This document shows positions 9,058-18,554 of a stretch of 64,000 nucleotides of DNA, in pieces (positions within the stretch are counted from its first letter, which is position 1; every line of letters begins with the position of its first letter). Location: the NCBI GenBank assembly GCA_028345055.1, contig JAOMCO010000001.1, forward strand, positions 62,001 through 126,000, given 5' to 3'. The notes under the pieces were generated by a model. That model did not search any database, had not been told where the DNA came from, and worked only from the letters and a program-made list of their open reading frames with translations. The stretch is from Candidatus Thioglobus sp. (GTDB lineage: Bacteria > Pseudomonadota > Gammaproteobacteria > PS1 > Pseudothioglobaceae). The position numbers were made by a program, and so were the translations under genes.

Positions 9058-9561
9058 TTACTTTTCTTCAGGATCTTCCGCTGGCTTGCCTTCTGCTGCG
9101 GCTTCTTCTGCTGGAGCTTCTGCTGCGGCTTCTTCTGCTGGGTGGTCTTCTGCTGCGGCTTCTTCTGCTGGAGCTTCTGCTGCTGGAGCTTCTGCTGCGG
9201 CTGCCTCAGCTGCTTCTTTAGCTTCTAATTCCGCTTTTGTTTTTTCGTCGGCTGCAACCTTTTTAGCTTTTTCATCAGCCTTAGCTGCTTGCTTTGCAAG
9301 CTGTTTTTCACGAATAGAAGGGTCTCTATATTCCTTCACAAGCTGTTTTACACGATCTGAAATCTGTGCACCTTGTGAAATCCAATGTGACAATCTGTCT
9401 TCTTCAAGTTGAAGCCTGACTTCTTGTCCGCGAGCTACAGGATTAAAGTATCCAATACGCTCAATGTAACCGCTATCTCTTCTCTTTCTAGAGTCAGTTG
9501 CTACAATCGAATAAAAAGGGTTTTTCTTGGCTCCACCTCGGGCTAATCTAATCTTAACCAT
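9058..9561 (-). CDS. rpsP: 30S ribosomal protein S16 with Ala/Glu-rich repetitive C-terminal tail
   Basis: Residues 1 to about 80 are a standard S16: [10 protein letters not shown] at the start, IGYFNP at 36-41 and [12 protein letters not shown] at 58-69. S16 of E. coli is 82 residues; this protein has 167. Residues 85-120 are Lys/Ala/Glu-rich and probably helical, and residues 121-167 are almost only Ala, Glu and Pro, with the unit PAEEAAAE at 131-138, 141-148 and 150-157. The tail is acidic, unusual for a ribosomal protein, and is encoded by locally GC-rich repeated DNA. Some other bacteria also have S16 tails, but its function is unknown. A promoter lies about 45 nt upstream. Confidence 0.97.
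   Translation of the reverse strand: MVKIRLARGGAKKNPFYSIVATDSRKRRDSGYIERIGYFNPVARGQEVRLQLEEDRLSHWISQGAQISDRVKQLVKEYRDPSIREKQLAKQAAKADEKAKKVAADEKTKAELEAKEAAEAAAAEAPAAEAPAEEAAAEDHPAEEAAAEAPAEEAAAEGKPAEDPEEK
9091..9210 (-). repeat. Imperfect tandem repeats encoding the S16 tail
   Basis: Three nearly identical units begin at 9091 (27 nt), 9118 (30 nt) and 9148 (27 nt), followed by truncated units at 9175 (15 nt) and 9190 (21 nt). All unit lengths are multiples of three, so the number of copies can change without breaking the rpsP frame. The DNA is clearly richer in G and C than the surrounding AT-rich sequence. Confidence 0.9.
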
Positions 9562-9605
9562 AGGTTTTTTGCTCCTTTCTGATTGTTAAATATTTAAGGC
9601 GGGAA

Positions 9606-11045
<1,440 letters not shown>

Positions 11046-11075
11046 TTATTTAATCATCTTATACTCAGTATTGTT

Positions 11076-13634
11076 ATGAAAGAAGCTTATTTAAAGCACC
11101 TTGACGAAAGGCAGTTAGAAAATTTGCCCCCTTTGGCACTTGATGCTAAACAAACTAAATCAGTTGTTGATAATTTATTACTAGGAAAAGATGAAGATTT
11201 TTATTTAGATCTTCTCACACATAGAGTTCCACCAGGGGTTGATGAAGCCGCATATGTCAAAGCAGGCTTTTTAACAAGCGTTGCAAAGGGTGAGGAGACT
11301 TGTAAAGCTATTTCAAAAAAACATGCTACTTTCTTATTAGGGACAATGCTGGGCGGATATAGTATAGCATCTCTAATAGACTTGCTTGATGATGAGGATA
11401 CAGCTGAATCAGCTTGTGAAGCTCTTTCTCATACCATTTTAATCTATGAGGCTCACCAAAGTATTCTTGAAAAATCAACAAATAATATTTATGCAAAAAA
11501 AATAGTTGATTCATGGGCTAGGGCTGAATGGTTTACCTCAAAAGATCCTTTACCAGAAAGTATCAAATGTATTGTCTTTCGTGTTGATGGTGAAACTAAT
11601 ACAGATGATCTTTCTCCAGCTACTGAAGCCTGGTCACGCCCTGATATTCCTCTTCATGCAAAAGCAATGTTGATAAAGAAGATGGATAAACCCCTCGAAA
11701 AAATTGCCAAACTTAATGAAAAAGGGCTTCCTCTTGCCTATGTTGGTGATGTAGTTGGAACCGGCTCATCAAGAAAATCTGCTATTAACTCAGTTTTATG
11801 GCACATGGGAGAGCCAATTGACTATATTCCAAATAAGAATAGTGGTGGAATAGTCCTTGGTGGAAAAATTGCACCAATATTTTTTAATACTGCTGAAGAT
11901 TCTGGAGCTCTTCCAATTCAGTGCGATGTTTCTGGACTTGATATGGGAGATGAAATTACAATTTTTCCTTATGAAGGGGTTATTAAAAATTCGACTGGAG
12001 AAATTATCTCAAAGTTTGATCTTTCTCCAAGCACTATGCCAGATGAGGTTCGAGCAGGTGGTAGGATTCCACTGATAATTGGTAGAGGACTAACTGATAA
12101 AACTCGATCTGAACTTGGCCTTGAGGTTAGCGATGTATTTCTTCGTCCAGTTGATCCTAAGAATAGCTCATTAGGCTTTACATTAGCTCAAAAAATTGTT
12201 GGAAAGGCTTGCGGAGTTGTGGGTATTAGACCAGGAACATACTGTGAGCCTAGAATGAGCACTGTAGGGTCGCAAGACACCACCGGAGCTATGACTCGTG
12301 ATGAGCTGAAAGAGCTCGCATGTTTGGGATTTTCTGCAGATTTAGTGATGCAGAGTTTTTGTCATACAGCAGCGTACCCAAAGCCTATTGATCTTGAATT
12401 ACAGCACACTCTTCCAGATTTCATGCACTCTCGTGGTGGGGTTTCACTTAAACCAGGAGACGGAATTATTCACTCATGGTTAAATCGAATGCTATTGCCT
12501 GACTCTGTTGGCACTGGAGGAGATTCACATACTCGTTTTCCTATAGGAATTAGTTTTCCAGCTGGCTCTGGTCTAGTTGCATTTGGTGCTTCAATTGGCG
12601 TATTACCTCTTGATATGCCCGAGTCTGTATTGGTCAGATTTAAAGGTGAAATGCAGCCAGGTATTACCCTAAGAGATCTAGTTAACGCTATACCTTATGT
12701 TGCCATTCAAAAAGGGCTACTGACTGTTGATAAATCAAATAAAAAGAATGTATTCTCTGGTCGTGTTTTAGAAATTGAAGGCCTTGGAGATCTAAAAGTT
12801 GAGCAGGCATTCGAGCTTGCAGATGCTACCGCTGAACGCTCGGCAAATGGCTGTACAGTTAAGCTCAATAAAGAGCCAATTCAAGAATATCTAAACTCTA
12901 ATATTACTCTTCTTGGCTCCATGATTGACTCTGGCTATGATGATAAAAAAACTATTGCAAAGAGAATACAAGATATGAAAAAGTGGCTTGATAATCCTGA
13001 ACTCCTTGAGGCTGATGAAGATTGTGAATATGCAGAAGTTATTGAAATAGATCTTGCAGAAATTAAAGAACCGATATTGGCATGCCCCAATGATCCGGAT
13101 GATGTGAGGCTTCTTTCATCCGTTGCTAAAACCTCTATTGATGAGGTCTTTATTGGCTCATGCATGACAAATATTGGGCACTTTAGGGCAGCAGCACAGT
13201 TACTTAAAGACAAGACTGATCTTAATACCGTCTTGTGGATAGTTCCTCCGACAAGAATGGATGAAAAGCAATTAAGGGCTGAGGGAATATATGAAACATT
13301 TGAACGTCTTACTGAAAGAACCGAGGTTCCTGGATGTTCACTCTGTATGGGCAACCAAGCTAGAGTTGAAGAAGGAGCATCTGTCGTCTCAACATCTACA
13401 AGAAATTTTCCAAATCGACTTGGTGATAACAGTGATGTCTTTTTGGCTTCAGCAGAAGTTGCTGCAATCTCTGCAAAACTAGGGTACATTCCTACTGTCG
13501 ATGAATACCTATCACTAATGAAAGATATTGAGCCATTATCAGGTGAGATCTATCAATATCTCAACTTCGATCAGATAGATGACTATCAAAAATCCTCTTC
13601 AAATGTTCCACTCGAAATGATTCTTCAAAGTTAA
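11076..13634 (+). CDS. acnB: Bifunctional aconitate hydratase 2 / 2-methylisocitrate dehydratase AcnB
   Basis: AcnB is the main TCA-cycle aconitase, a [4Fe-4S] enzyme interconverting citrate and isocitrate. The 852-residue length and the AcnB-type domain order (HEAT-like N-terminus, swivel domain with [13 protein letters not shown], then catalytic domains) are normal. Iron-sulfur ligands are in SFCHTAAYP and in [10 protein letters not shown] near residue 750. It stands as a single gene after the divergent purB and ends at a hairpin terminator. In E. coli apo-AcnB also binds mRNA; nothing in the sequence tests that here. Confidence 0.98.
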   Translation: MKEAYLKHLDERQLENLPPLALDAKQTKSVVDNLLLGKDEDFYLDLLTHRVPPGVDEAAYVKAGFLTSVAKGEETCKAISKKHATFLLGTMLGGYSIASLIDLLDDEDTAESACEALSHTILIYEAHQSILEKSTNNIYAKKIVDSWARAEWFTSKDPLPESIKCIVFRVDGETNTDDLSPATEAWSRPDIPLHAKAMLIKKMDKPLEKIAKLNEKGLPLAYVGDVVGTGSSRKSAINSVLWHMGEPIDYIPNKNSGGIVLGGKIAPIFFNTAEDSGALPIQCDVSGLDMGDEITIFPYEGVIKNSTGEIISKFDLSPSTMPDEVRAGGRIPLIIGRGLTDKTRSELGLEVSDVFLRPVDPKNSSLGFTLAQKIVGKACGVVGIRPGTYCEPRMSTVGSQDTTGAMTRDELKELACLGFSADLVMQSFCHTAAYPKPIDLELQHTLPDFMHSRGGVSLKPGDGIIHSWLNRMLLPDSVGTGGDSHTRFPIGISFPAGSGLVAFGASIGVLPLDMPESVLVRFKGEMQPGITLRDLVNAIPYVAIQKGLLTVDKSNKKNVFSGRVLEIEGLGDLKVEQAFELADATAERSANGCTVKLNKEPIQEYLNSNITLLGSMIDSGYDDKKTIAKRIQDMKKWLDNPELLEADEDCEYAEVIEIDLAEIKEPILACPNDPDDVRLLSSVAKTSIDEVFIGSCMTNIGHFRAAAQLLKDKTDLNTVLWIVPPTRMDEKQLRAEGIYETFERLTERTEVPGCSLCMGNQARVEEGASVVSTSTRNFPNRLGDNSDVFLASAEVAAISAKLGYIPTVDEYLSLMKDIEPLSGEIYQYLNFDQIDDYQKSSSNVPLEMILQS

Positions 13635-13646
13635 AACGTATATGTA

Positions 13647-13671
13647 AAAAAGCCGCTAAATGCGGCTTTTT
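13647..13671. terminator. Bidirectional rho-independent terminator between acnB and rpmG
   Basis: A perfect 10-bp inverted repeat, AAAAAGCCGC and GCGGCTTTTT, encloses the loop TAAAT. The arms give a T-run on both strands, so the hairpin can end acnB on plus and rpmG on minus. It lies 12 nt after the acnB stop and 19 nt after the rpmG stop. Confidence 0.88.
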
Positions 13672-13690
13672 ATTAAATAAATTGAAGATG

Positions 13691-13846
13691 TTATTTAATC
13701 TTTGCTTCCTTGTACATCACGTGCTTTCTAACTACTGGATCAAATTTTTTCACCTCAACCTTCTCAGGATGAATTCTTTTGTTTTTAGTTGTAGTGTAAT
13801 AGTGACCTGTGTCAGCTGAAGAAACTAGTTTAATTTTTTCTCTCAT
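13691..13846 (-). CDS. rpmG: 50S ribosomal protein L33
   Basis: A 51-residue frame from the ATG at 13846 to the TAA at 13691-13693 reads as L33: [19 protein letters not shown] at the start and [19 protein letters not shown] at the end. It is of the zinc-free (C-) type: no CxxC pairs are present. It follows rpmB with a 10-nt gap, and a GGAG-type ribosome binding site is in that gap. rpmB-rpmG is the standard gammaproteobacterial pair. Confidence 0.96.
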   Translation of the reverse strand: MREKIKLVSSADTGHYYTTTKNKRIHPEKVEVKKFDPVVRKHVMYKEAKIK

Positions 13847-13856
13847 AAATTACTCC

Positions 13857-14093
13857 TTATACCTTTTCACCACGGCCACGGATCTCTTCTAAGACCACAT
13901 CTATTCCCTTCTTGTCAATTACACGAAGACCTCGAGCTGATAATTTTAGCTTAACAAAACGGTTTTCAGCCTCAACCCAAAAACGGTGAGTATGAAGGTT
14001 AGGATAAAAACGACGGCGCGTTTTATTATTAGCATGCGAAACGTTATTTCCACTTAAAGGTCTCTTACCTGTTACTTGACAAACTTTAGACAT
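13857..14093 (-). CDS. rpmB: 50S ribosomal protein L28
   Basis: This 78-residue protein is full-length L28, with [21 protein letters not shown] at the N-terminus, the [14 protein letters not shown] segment in the middle and [12 protein letters not shown] near the end. It is the first gene of the rpmB-rpmG operon. A TATAAT -10 lies at 14133-14128 on the minus strand, about 35 nt before the start. Confidence 0.97.
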   Translation of the reverse strand: MSKVCQVTGKRPLSGNNVSHANNKTRRRFYPNLHTHRFWVEAENRFVKLKLSARGLRVIDKKGIDVVLEEIRGRGEKV

Positions 14094-14127
14094 AACGACT
14101 ACCTAATGAAATTTCTAAAAAGGGAGA

Positions 14128-14133
14128 ATTATA
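14128..14133 (-). promoter_or_regulatory. Probable -10 element for rpmB-rpmG
   Basis: On the minus strand a perfect TATAAT is followed by TCTCCC, similar to the C-rich discriminators after the rpsP and rRNA -10 boxes. The -35 is not clear because the upstream sequence is A/T homopolymer. The rpmB start is 35 nt downstream. Confidence 0.45.
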
Positions 14134-14206
14134 CGCAAAAAAATGCGGTTTTTTTAAATAAATTTTATATACTTTATTGATAAAAACGGTATCATACCAA
14201 TCTTTT

Positions 14207-14296
14207 GGAGGGATGGCAGAGCGGTTGAATGCACTGGTCTTGAAAACCAGCAAGGGCTAATACCCTTCCAGGGTTCGAATCCCTGTCCCTCCACCA
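14207..14296 (+). tRNA. tRNA-Ser (anticodon TGA)
   Basis: A 90-nt class II tRNA. The acceptor stem GGAGGGA pairs with TCCCTCC, followed by discriminator A and an encoded CCA. The anticodon stem-loop CTGGT-CTTGAAA-ACCAG carries TGA, and a long variable arm (CAAGGGCTAATACCCTTC) marks it as tRNA-Ser. The T-loop GGTTCGAATCC is canonical. It decodes UCN codons. Its charging enzyme, serS, is also in the window, at 36976. Confidence 0.96.
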
Positions 14297-14348
14297 TCCA
14301 AGCTCTTTTCCTCAATATTAACTCTTTATTTTTTAATTTAAAGATTTT

Positions 14349-15020
14349 ATGGACATGATTTTGAATTACAAAGCAATACTCTTTGGATCAATTGGAACAC
14401 TTGTTGAAACTTCTGAGCTACAGCGCAGAGCATTCAATCAGGCCTTTTCTGAAGCTGGACTTGACTGGCATTGGGATACTGATGAATATCAGAAAATGCT
14501 CAAAAAGTCTGGCGGGCTTAATAGGATTAATGATTTTGCGATTCATAGTGGAATTGATGTAGATGCGAAACAGCTCCATCTTCGGAAAACTGAAATATTC
14601 GATAGCATGATGGCTGAAGAAAAGATTTCACTTCGTCCTGGGGTGGCCAATTTGATTAATCATGCCCTTAATAACGATATTGTTATAGCATTCGTAACAA
14701 GCACTTCAGAGGCTAATATTAATGCAATATTTTTTGCATTGAATAATCAAATTAACAGAGATGACTTTAGTTTCATTGGAAATGATAGGATGATTTCTTT
14801 TCCCAAACCTAATTCTGAGATTTATCTTAAAGCATTGTCTGAACTTAAGCTGGAAGCAAAAGATTGTATCGCTATAGAGGATACTCAGGTTAGCATGCAG
14901 GCTGCATTAGATGCGGATATAAGTTGTGTTGGATTTCCAGGGGCGCTAGCTCAGGATGATGATTTTATTAATGCGCTTATTGTAACTGATGACGTATCTC
15001 CAACTAATATTTCAAATTAG
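14349..15020 (+). CDS. HAD-superfamily protein lacking the catalytic motif I aspartates
   Basis: This 223-residue protein has the fold features of the CbbY/beta-phosphoglucomutase-like HAD subfamily I: an N-terminal hydrophobic strand, an alpha-helical cap (about 20-85), motif II Ser/Thr in FVTSTSEAN (about 114-122), motif III Lys in SFPKPNSEIY and motif IV Glu-Asp in IAIEDTQVSMQAA. Motif I, normally DxDGT, is instead G13-S14-I15-G16-T17, so both the nucleophilic Asp and the acid/base Asp are missing. The rest is well conserved, which argues against recent decay and for a non-phosphatase role, such as binding or regulation. It sits between tRNA-Ser and the P-II gene; no function can be assigned. 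Confidence 0.85.
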   Translation: MDMILNYKAILFGSIGTLVETSELQRRAFNQAFSEAGLDWHWDTDEYQKMLKKSGGLNRINDFAIHSGIDVDAKQLHLRKTEIFDSMMAEEKISLRPGVANLINHALNNDIVIAFVTSTSEANINAIFFALNNQINRDDFSFIGNDRMISFPKPNSEIYLKALSELKLEAKDCIAIEDTQVSMQAALDADISCVGFPGALAQDDDFINALIVTDDVSPTNISN

Positions 15021-15120
15021 TAGCATTAATACAAATAATTATTGATGTAATTTCAGTTGTAATCAATTTACTGACATTCTAGTATTGAGTTTTCTAGAAG
15101 CTAATAAAGTGTATTATTTC

Positions 15121-15144
15121 CAAATATTTATGGAAAAATATTTG
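15121..15144. promoter_or_regulatory. Perfect 9-bp inverted repeat upstream of the P-II gene
   Basis: CAAATATTT and AAATATTTG flank a 6-nt spacer and end 20 nt before the GTG start of the P-II gene. The position suits an operator or a 5' UTR hairpin, but the repeat is AT-only apart from its ends and could be chance. No clear sigma-70 or sigma-54 promoter was found in 15021-15164. Confidence 0.35.
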
Positions 15145-15164
15145 AAAAGCTCAAGGAAGATTTA

Positions 15165-15503
15165 GTGAAATTAGTGACTGCAATTCTAAGGCCTGAAATT
15201 CTTGATAAAGTTAGAGAGGCTCTTTGTGATGTTGATATTCCAGGCATGGCAGTGACTGAAGTCAAAGGATTTGGAAAGCAAAAAGGACATAAAGAGTTAT
15301 ATCGTGGAAATGAGTTCACTGTCGAATTTGTTCATAAAGTTAAACTGGAAATTGCTATTTCAAATAAAAATCTGGATTTACTAATTAATACGATTAGTGA
15401 TGTTGCTTGCTCTGGAAAAAAAGGTGATGGAAAAATCTTTGTAACTGACATTGAAAAAGTAGTTCGAATTCGAACAGGTGAAACCAACCATAACGCAATT
15501 TAG
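15165..15503 (+). CDS. P-II family nitrogen regulatory protein, Tyr51 replaced by Phe
   Basis: P-II proteins are trimeric sensors of ATP/ADP and 2-oxoglutarate that control ammonium uptake and glutamine synthetase. At 112 residues this matches GlnB/GlnK length, with VTEVKGFGKQKGH (30-42), the T-loop ELYRGNEF (44-51) and the C-terminal GDGKIFV and RIRTGE segments. The residue normally uridylylated by GlnD, Tyr51, is Phe51; Tyr46 is kept. The GTG start at 15165 follows an AAGGAAG ribosome binding site. It is not beside amtB or glnA but is 9 nt from the CIA30 gene and the betaine-type catabolic genes, an unusual setting. Confidence 0.93.
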   Translation: MKLVTAILRPEILDKVREALCDVDIPGMAVTEVKGFGKQKGHKELYRGNEFTVEFVHKVKLEIAISNKNLDLLINTISDVACSGKKGDGKIFVTDIEKVVRIRTGETNHNAI

Positions 15504-15512
15504 GAGCACTGA

Positions 15513-16085
15513 ATGAAAAAACTTACTCTATCGACTTTAATAGCTATATCTACTCTTACTCTAAACTTAAATGCAACTGCAGATGATTCTGTTCTTGCTT
15601 ATCCATTTAGTGCCGATAGTGGAAAATACTGGCAATACGTTAGTGACCGAGTAATGGGTGGCATTTCAGATGGCCAGGTTACTCTTGAACAGGATGGAGA
15701 TATTTATTACGCGAGACTTACTGGGAACGTAAGTACTGCAAATAATGGTGGTTTCATTCAGTTACGAGCAGGAGTTTCATTTGCTAACTCTGAAAAAGAT
15801 GGCAAAAATCTCCAAGGTGTCAGACTCAACGTAAGAGGAAATGGTGAAACATACTATATTCATATCCGAACCGATGAAAGCTGGTCTCCATCTGACTATT
15901 ATGCTACAACTTTTAAGGCTAATTCAGATTGGCAAATGATTGATCTTCCCTTTAATTCATTCAAACGAAGATGGTCAAAAGACTCAGTTCTGGATCCAAA
16001 AAAAATTAGGAGCTTTGGAATTGTTGCTTATGGAAGAGATCATGTTTCTGATATTTCAGTTTCAACACTAGAGTTTTATTACTAG
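15513..16085 (+). CDS. Secreted CIA30 (NDUFAF1-like) domain protein
   Basis: The 190-residue protein starts with a Sec signal peptide (about 1-23; basic MKK, hydrophobic core, then ATA before DDS). The rest matches the CIA30 domain, named after the mitochondrial complex I assembly factor NDUFAF1: the motif VSDRVMGGIS is at about 43-52 and the jelly-roll galactose-binding-like strands follow, including YYIHIRTD and WQMIDLPFNSF. Bacterial members are of unknown function. Here the protein should be periplasmic. It lies 9 nt after the P-II gene and 15 nt before the flavoprotein gene, so co-transcription is likely. No complex I gene is in the window. Confidence 0.85.
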   Translation: MKKLTLSTLIAISTLTLNLNATADDSVLAYPFSADSGKYWQYVSDRVMGGISDGQVTLEQDGDIYYARLTGNVSTANNGGFIQLRAGVSFANSEKDGKNLQGVRLNVRGNGETYYIHIRTDESWSPSDYYATTFKANSDWQMIDLPFNSFKRRWSKDSVLDPKKIRSFGIVAYGRDHVSDISVSTLEFYY

Positions 16086-16100
16086 TTGTAAGGAATTCAT

Positions 16101-18536
16101 ATGAAGTCAAGATCCAAGGTTGTGGTTATTGGTGGAGGAATTGCAGGCTGCTCAACGCTTTATCATCTCACGCAGGAAGGGTATTCTGATGTTGTTCTTA
16201 TTGAGCGAAATGACCTAACAAGTGGAACAACTTGGCATTCAGCAGCCCAGGTTACGAATTTTGGAATGAATCAAACCATGATTGGTTTAAAGACTCATTC
16301 TATAAATTTATATAAAGAACTGGCAAATGACCCAAATCATCCTATCAACTATAATCATGCTGATGGAGGAATAAGACTTGCAAATACAAAAGAACAAATA
16401 CAGGGATATCGCCACTTCGCTTCAATGGCCCGAGGAATGGGAGTCAACTTTGAAGTAATTGATGCTGAGGAATGTCAACGACGACATCCATTAATATCAA
16501 AAAATAATTTGATTGGTGGATTATGGGATCCACTCGATGGCGATATAGACCCTTACCAGTTATGTCATTCAATGATTAGGAGAGCTAAGGAAGCTGGCGC
16601 TAAAGTCTACACAAATACACCAGTAATAGCTTTAGAACAATATAAAGATAGTACCTGGAAGGTAAGCACTGAGATTGGTGAGATTGATTGTGATATCATA
16701 GTTAATGCCTGTGGTTATAGGGTCAATGAGGTTGGAGCAATGATGGGAGTTCACCATCCAGTTGCTTCAATGGAACATCAATATTTTTTGACAGAAGATA
16801 TTCAAGAAATTATTGATGCAGATCACAGAATGCCTCTATTAAGATGCCCAATATCTGATTATTATTGTCGACAAGATAAGAATGGACTTTTGATTGGATT
16901 TTATGAACAAAATTGTAAAACTTGGGGAATGGATGGAATTGACCCAAACTTTGTCAATGCTCTTTGTCCAGATGATTTAGAAAGAGTTGTCGATGTCTTA
17001 GATGGGGCATTTGCTCGAATGCCAGCACTAATGAATGCTGGAATAAAAAGCATTATTAATGGCCCAATTACTTACACTATTGATGGTGCTCCACTAGTTG
17101 GAAAAATTCCTGGTAAAGAAAATGCTTTCTGCATCATTGGCTTAAGAGCAGGGCTTGGTGAGGGTGGCGGCCATGGATGGCTACTTGCTCAACAAATTGT
17201 CCATGGAGAAGCATGTTATGACACTTGGTGCCTTGATCCAAGAAGATTTACCTCAAATACTAATGTTGAAATGACATCCTTAAAAGCTATTGAGGACTAT
17301 CAAAACGAATTTCGCTTTCACTTTCCCCACGAGCAGCGCCCAGCTGCTCGCCGTGCCAAAACTACTTCTCTTACATCAGTAATGGAAAAAGAAAATGCAG
17401 AATTTACAGTTATAAATGGATGGGAACGTGTCGAATATATTAAGCCTTCAGAAGACTTCCATCCTTCTCTTTCATTCCACTTTGATGAAGCATTTGAAAT
17501 TATTGCAAACGAAGTAAAAAATATACAAAATAATGTTGGTCTTACCGAAGTAAATGGCTTTAACCGGTTTGAAATTACTGGTTCAGATGCTAGTAGTTTT
17601 GTTAATCGTATGTTCTGTGGAAACATTACCCAGAAGCCAGGCCGTGTTGGATTAGGCTACCTTCTCAATGACTTTGGAATGATCAAAAGTGAAGCTACTA
17701 TTTCCAATATTCCTGCCTCAGATCGAGGCCCTAAAAGAATGTGGTATGGTTCAGCCGCAGCCTCCGAGTTACACGATATGGATTGGTTAAATCAGCACTT
17801 AAAGGATGATGAAGATGTTGTAATCAAAAGCTTAACAAATGAACAAACAATTCTCCTCTTGGCTGGACCCAAATCAAGAGAAGTCCTCTCAAAATGTAGT
17901 CGCGAAGATTGGAGTAAGGAGACATTTCCATGGCTGAGTGTAAGAGAATGCTTCATTGGTTTTTCTGCAGCTACAGTAATGTCAGTTAGTTTCTCAGGTG
18001 AGCTCGCTTATGAAGTGCATGTCCCAAATGAATCTCTTTATGCAGCATACATTACTCTTAATGAAGCAGGTAAAGAGTTTGGAATGAAGCTCTTTGGATC
18101 TAGAGCTGTAGAGTCTATGAGGATGGAGAAAGGATATTTGGCATGGAAGTCTGATTTATTAACTGAATTTGATCCTTTTGAAGCTGGTCTTGAACGTTTT
18201 GTGGATCTAAATAAAGATAACTTTATCGGTAAAGAAGCGTTAAAAAGCCGATTAAAAGATGGCCCAAAACAAAAACTTGTTTGTTTAAAAATAGATTGTA
18301 AATATGCGCCTGCTTATAGTGGTGCCTCTGTCATAGATAATGATAAAGTTATTGGAGTAATAACCTCTGGGGAATGGGGATACAGAGTGAATCTCAACCT
18401 TGCATATGCATATGTGAACGCAGAAAAATCAAAAGAAGGAACACAAATGTATATAGATCTATTGGGAGAAATGCTATTAGTTGAGGTTATTCCATTTTGC
18501 TCTTATGATGAAAGCTATAGTAGAATACTCATGTGA
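16101..18536 (+). CDS. Dimethylglycine/sarcosine dehydrogenase-like FAD protein with GcvT domain
   Basis: An 811-residue two-part enzyme. Residues 1-370 are a DAO-type FAD oxidoreductase with the dinucleotide fold VVVIGGGIAGCST (8-20) and TSGTTWHSAAQV (about 40-51); the His of this segment is the covalent FAD site in mammalian DMGDH. A FAO_M linker follows, then an aminomethyltransferase (GcvT) domain and GcvT C-terminal barrel (about 420-811), where tetrahydrofolate takes up formaldehyde as 5,10-methylene-THF. The likely substrate is dimethylglycine or sarcosine; sequence alone does not separate the two. The next gene, a homocysteine S-methyltransferase, would supply dimethylglycine from betaine. 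A GTAAGGAATTC ribosome binding site precedes the ATG. Confidence 0.9.
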   Translation: MKSRSKVVVIGGGIAGCSTLYHLTQEGYSDVVLIERNDLTSGTTWHSAAQVTNFGMNQTMIGLKTHSINLYKELANDPNHPINYNHADGGIRLANTKEQIQGYRHFASMARGMGVNFEVIDAEECQRRHPLISKNNLIGGLWDPLDGDIDPYQLCHSMIRRAKEAGAKVYTNTPVIALEQYKDSTWKVSTEIGEIDCDIIVNACGYRVNEVGAMMGVHHPVASMEHQYFLTEDIQEIIDADHRMPLLRCPISDYYCRQDKNGLLIGFYEQNCKTWGMDGIDPNFVNALCPDDLERVVDVLDGAFARMPALMNAGIKSIINGPITYTIDGAPLVGKIPGKENAFCIIGLRAGLGEGGGHGWLLAQQIVHGEACYDTWCLDPRRFTSNTNVEMTSLKAIEDYQNEFRFHFPHEQRPAARRAKTTSLTSVMEKENAEFTVINGWERVEYIKPSEDFHPSLSFHFDEAFEIIANEVKNIQNNVGLTEVNGFNRFEITGSDASSFVNRMFCGNITQKPGRVGLGYLLNDFGMIKSEATISNIPASDRGPKRMWYGSAAASELHDMDWLNQHLKDDEDVVIKSLTNEQTILLLAGPKSREVLSKCSREDWSKETFPWLSVRECFIGFSAATVMSVSFSGELAYEVHVPNESLYAAYITLNEAGKEFGMKLFGSRAVESMRMEKGYLAWKSDLLTEFDPFEAGLERFVDLNKDNFIGKEALKSRLKDGPKQKLVCLKIDCKYAPAYSGASVIDNDKVIGVITSGEWGYRVNLNLAYAYVNAEKSKEGTQMYIDLLGEMLLVEVIPFCSYDESYSRILM

Positions 18537-18554
18537 GTAATTTTTAAAAATACT

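Noticed and set aside
9091-9210. Possible CRISPR or minisatellite array
   Set aside because: Units are 27-30 nt with no spacers, and they lie in frame within rpsP; this is a coding tandem repeat.
9041-9412. A plus-strand frame of Ala/Ser-rich sequence
   Set aside because: It is the antisense reading of the repeats coding the S16 tail; low complexity and no ribosome binding site.
12935-13489. A 184-codon minus-strand frame opposite acnB
   Set aside because: It is a shadow of a strongly conserved gene, with no recognisable motif and no start signal.
14207-14296. Integration of a mobile element at tRNA-Ser
   Set aside because: No integrase, no repeat of the tRNA 3' end and no foreign gene was seen downstream; the neighbours look chromosomal.
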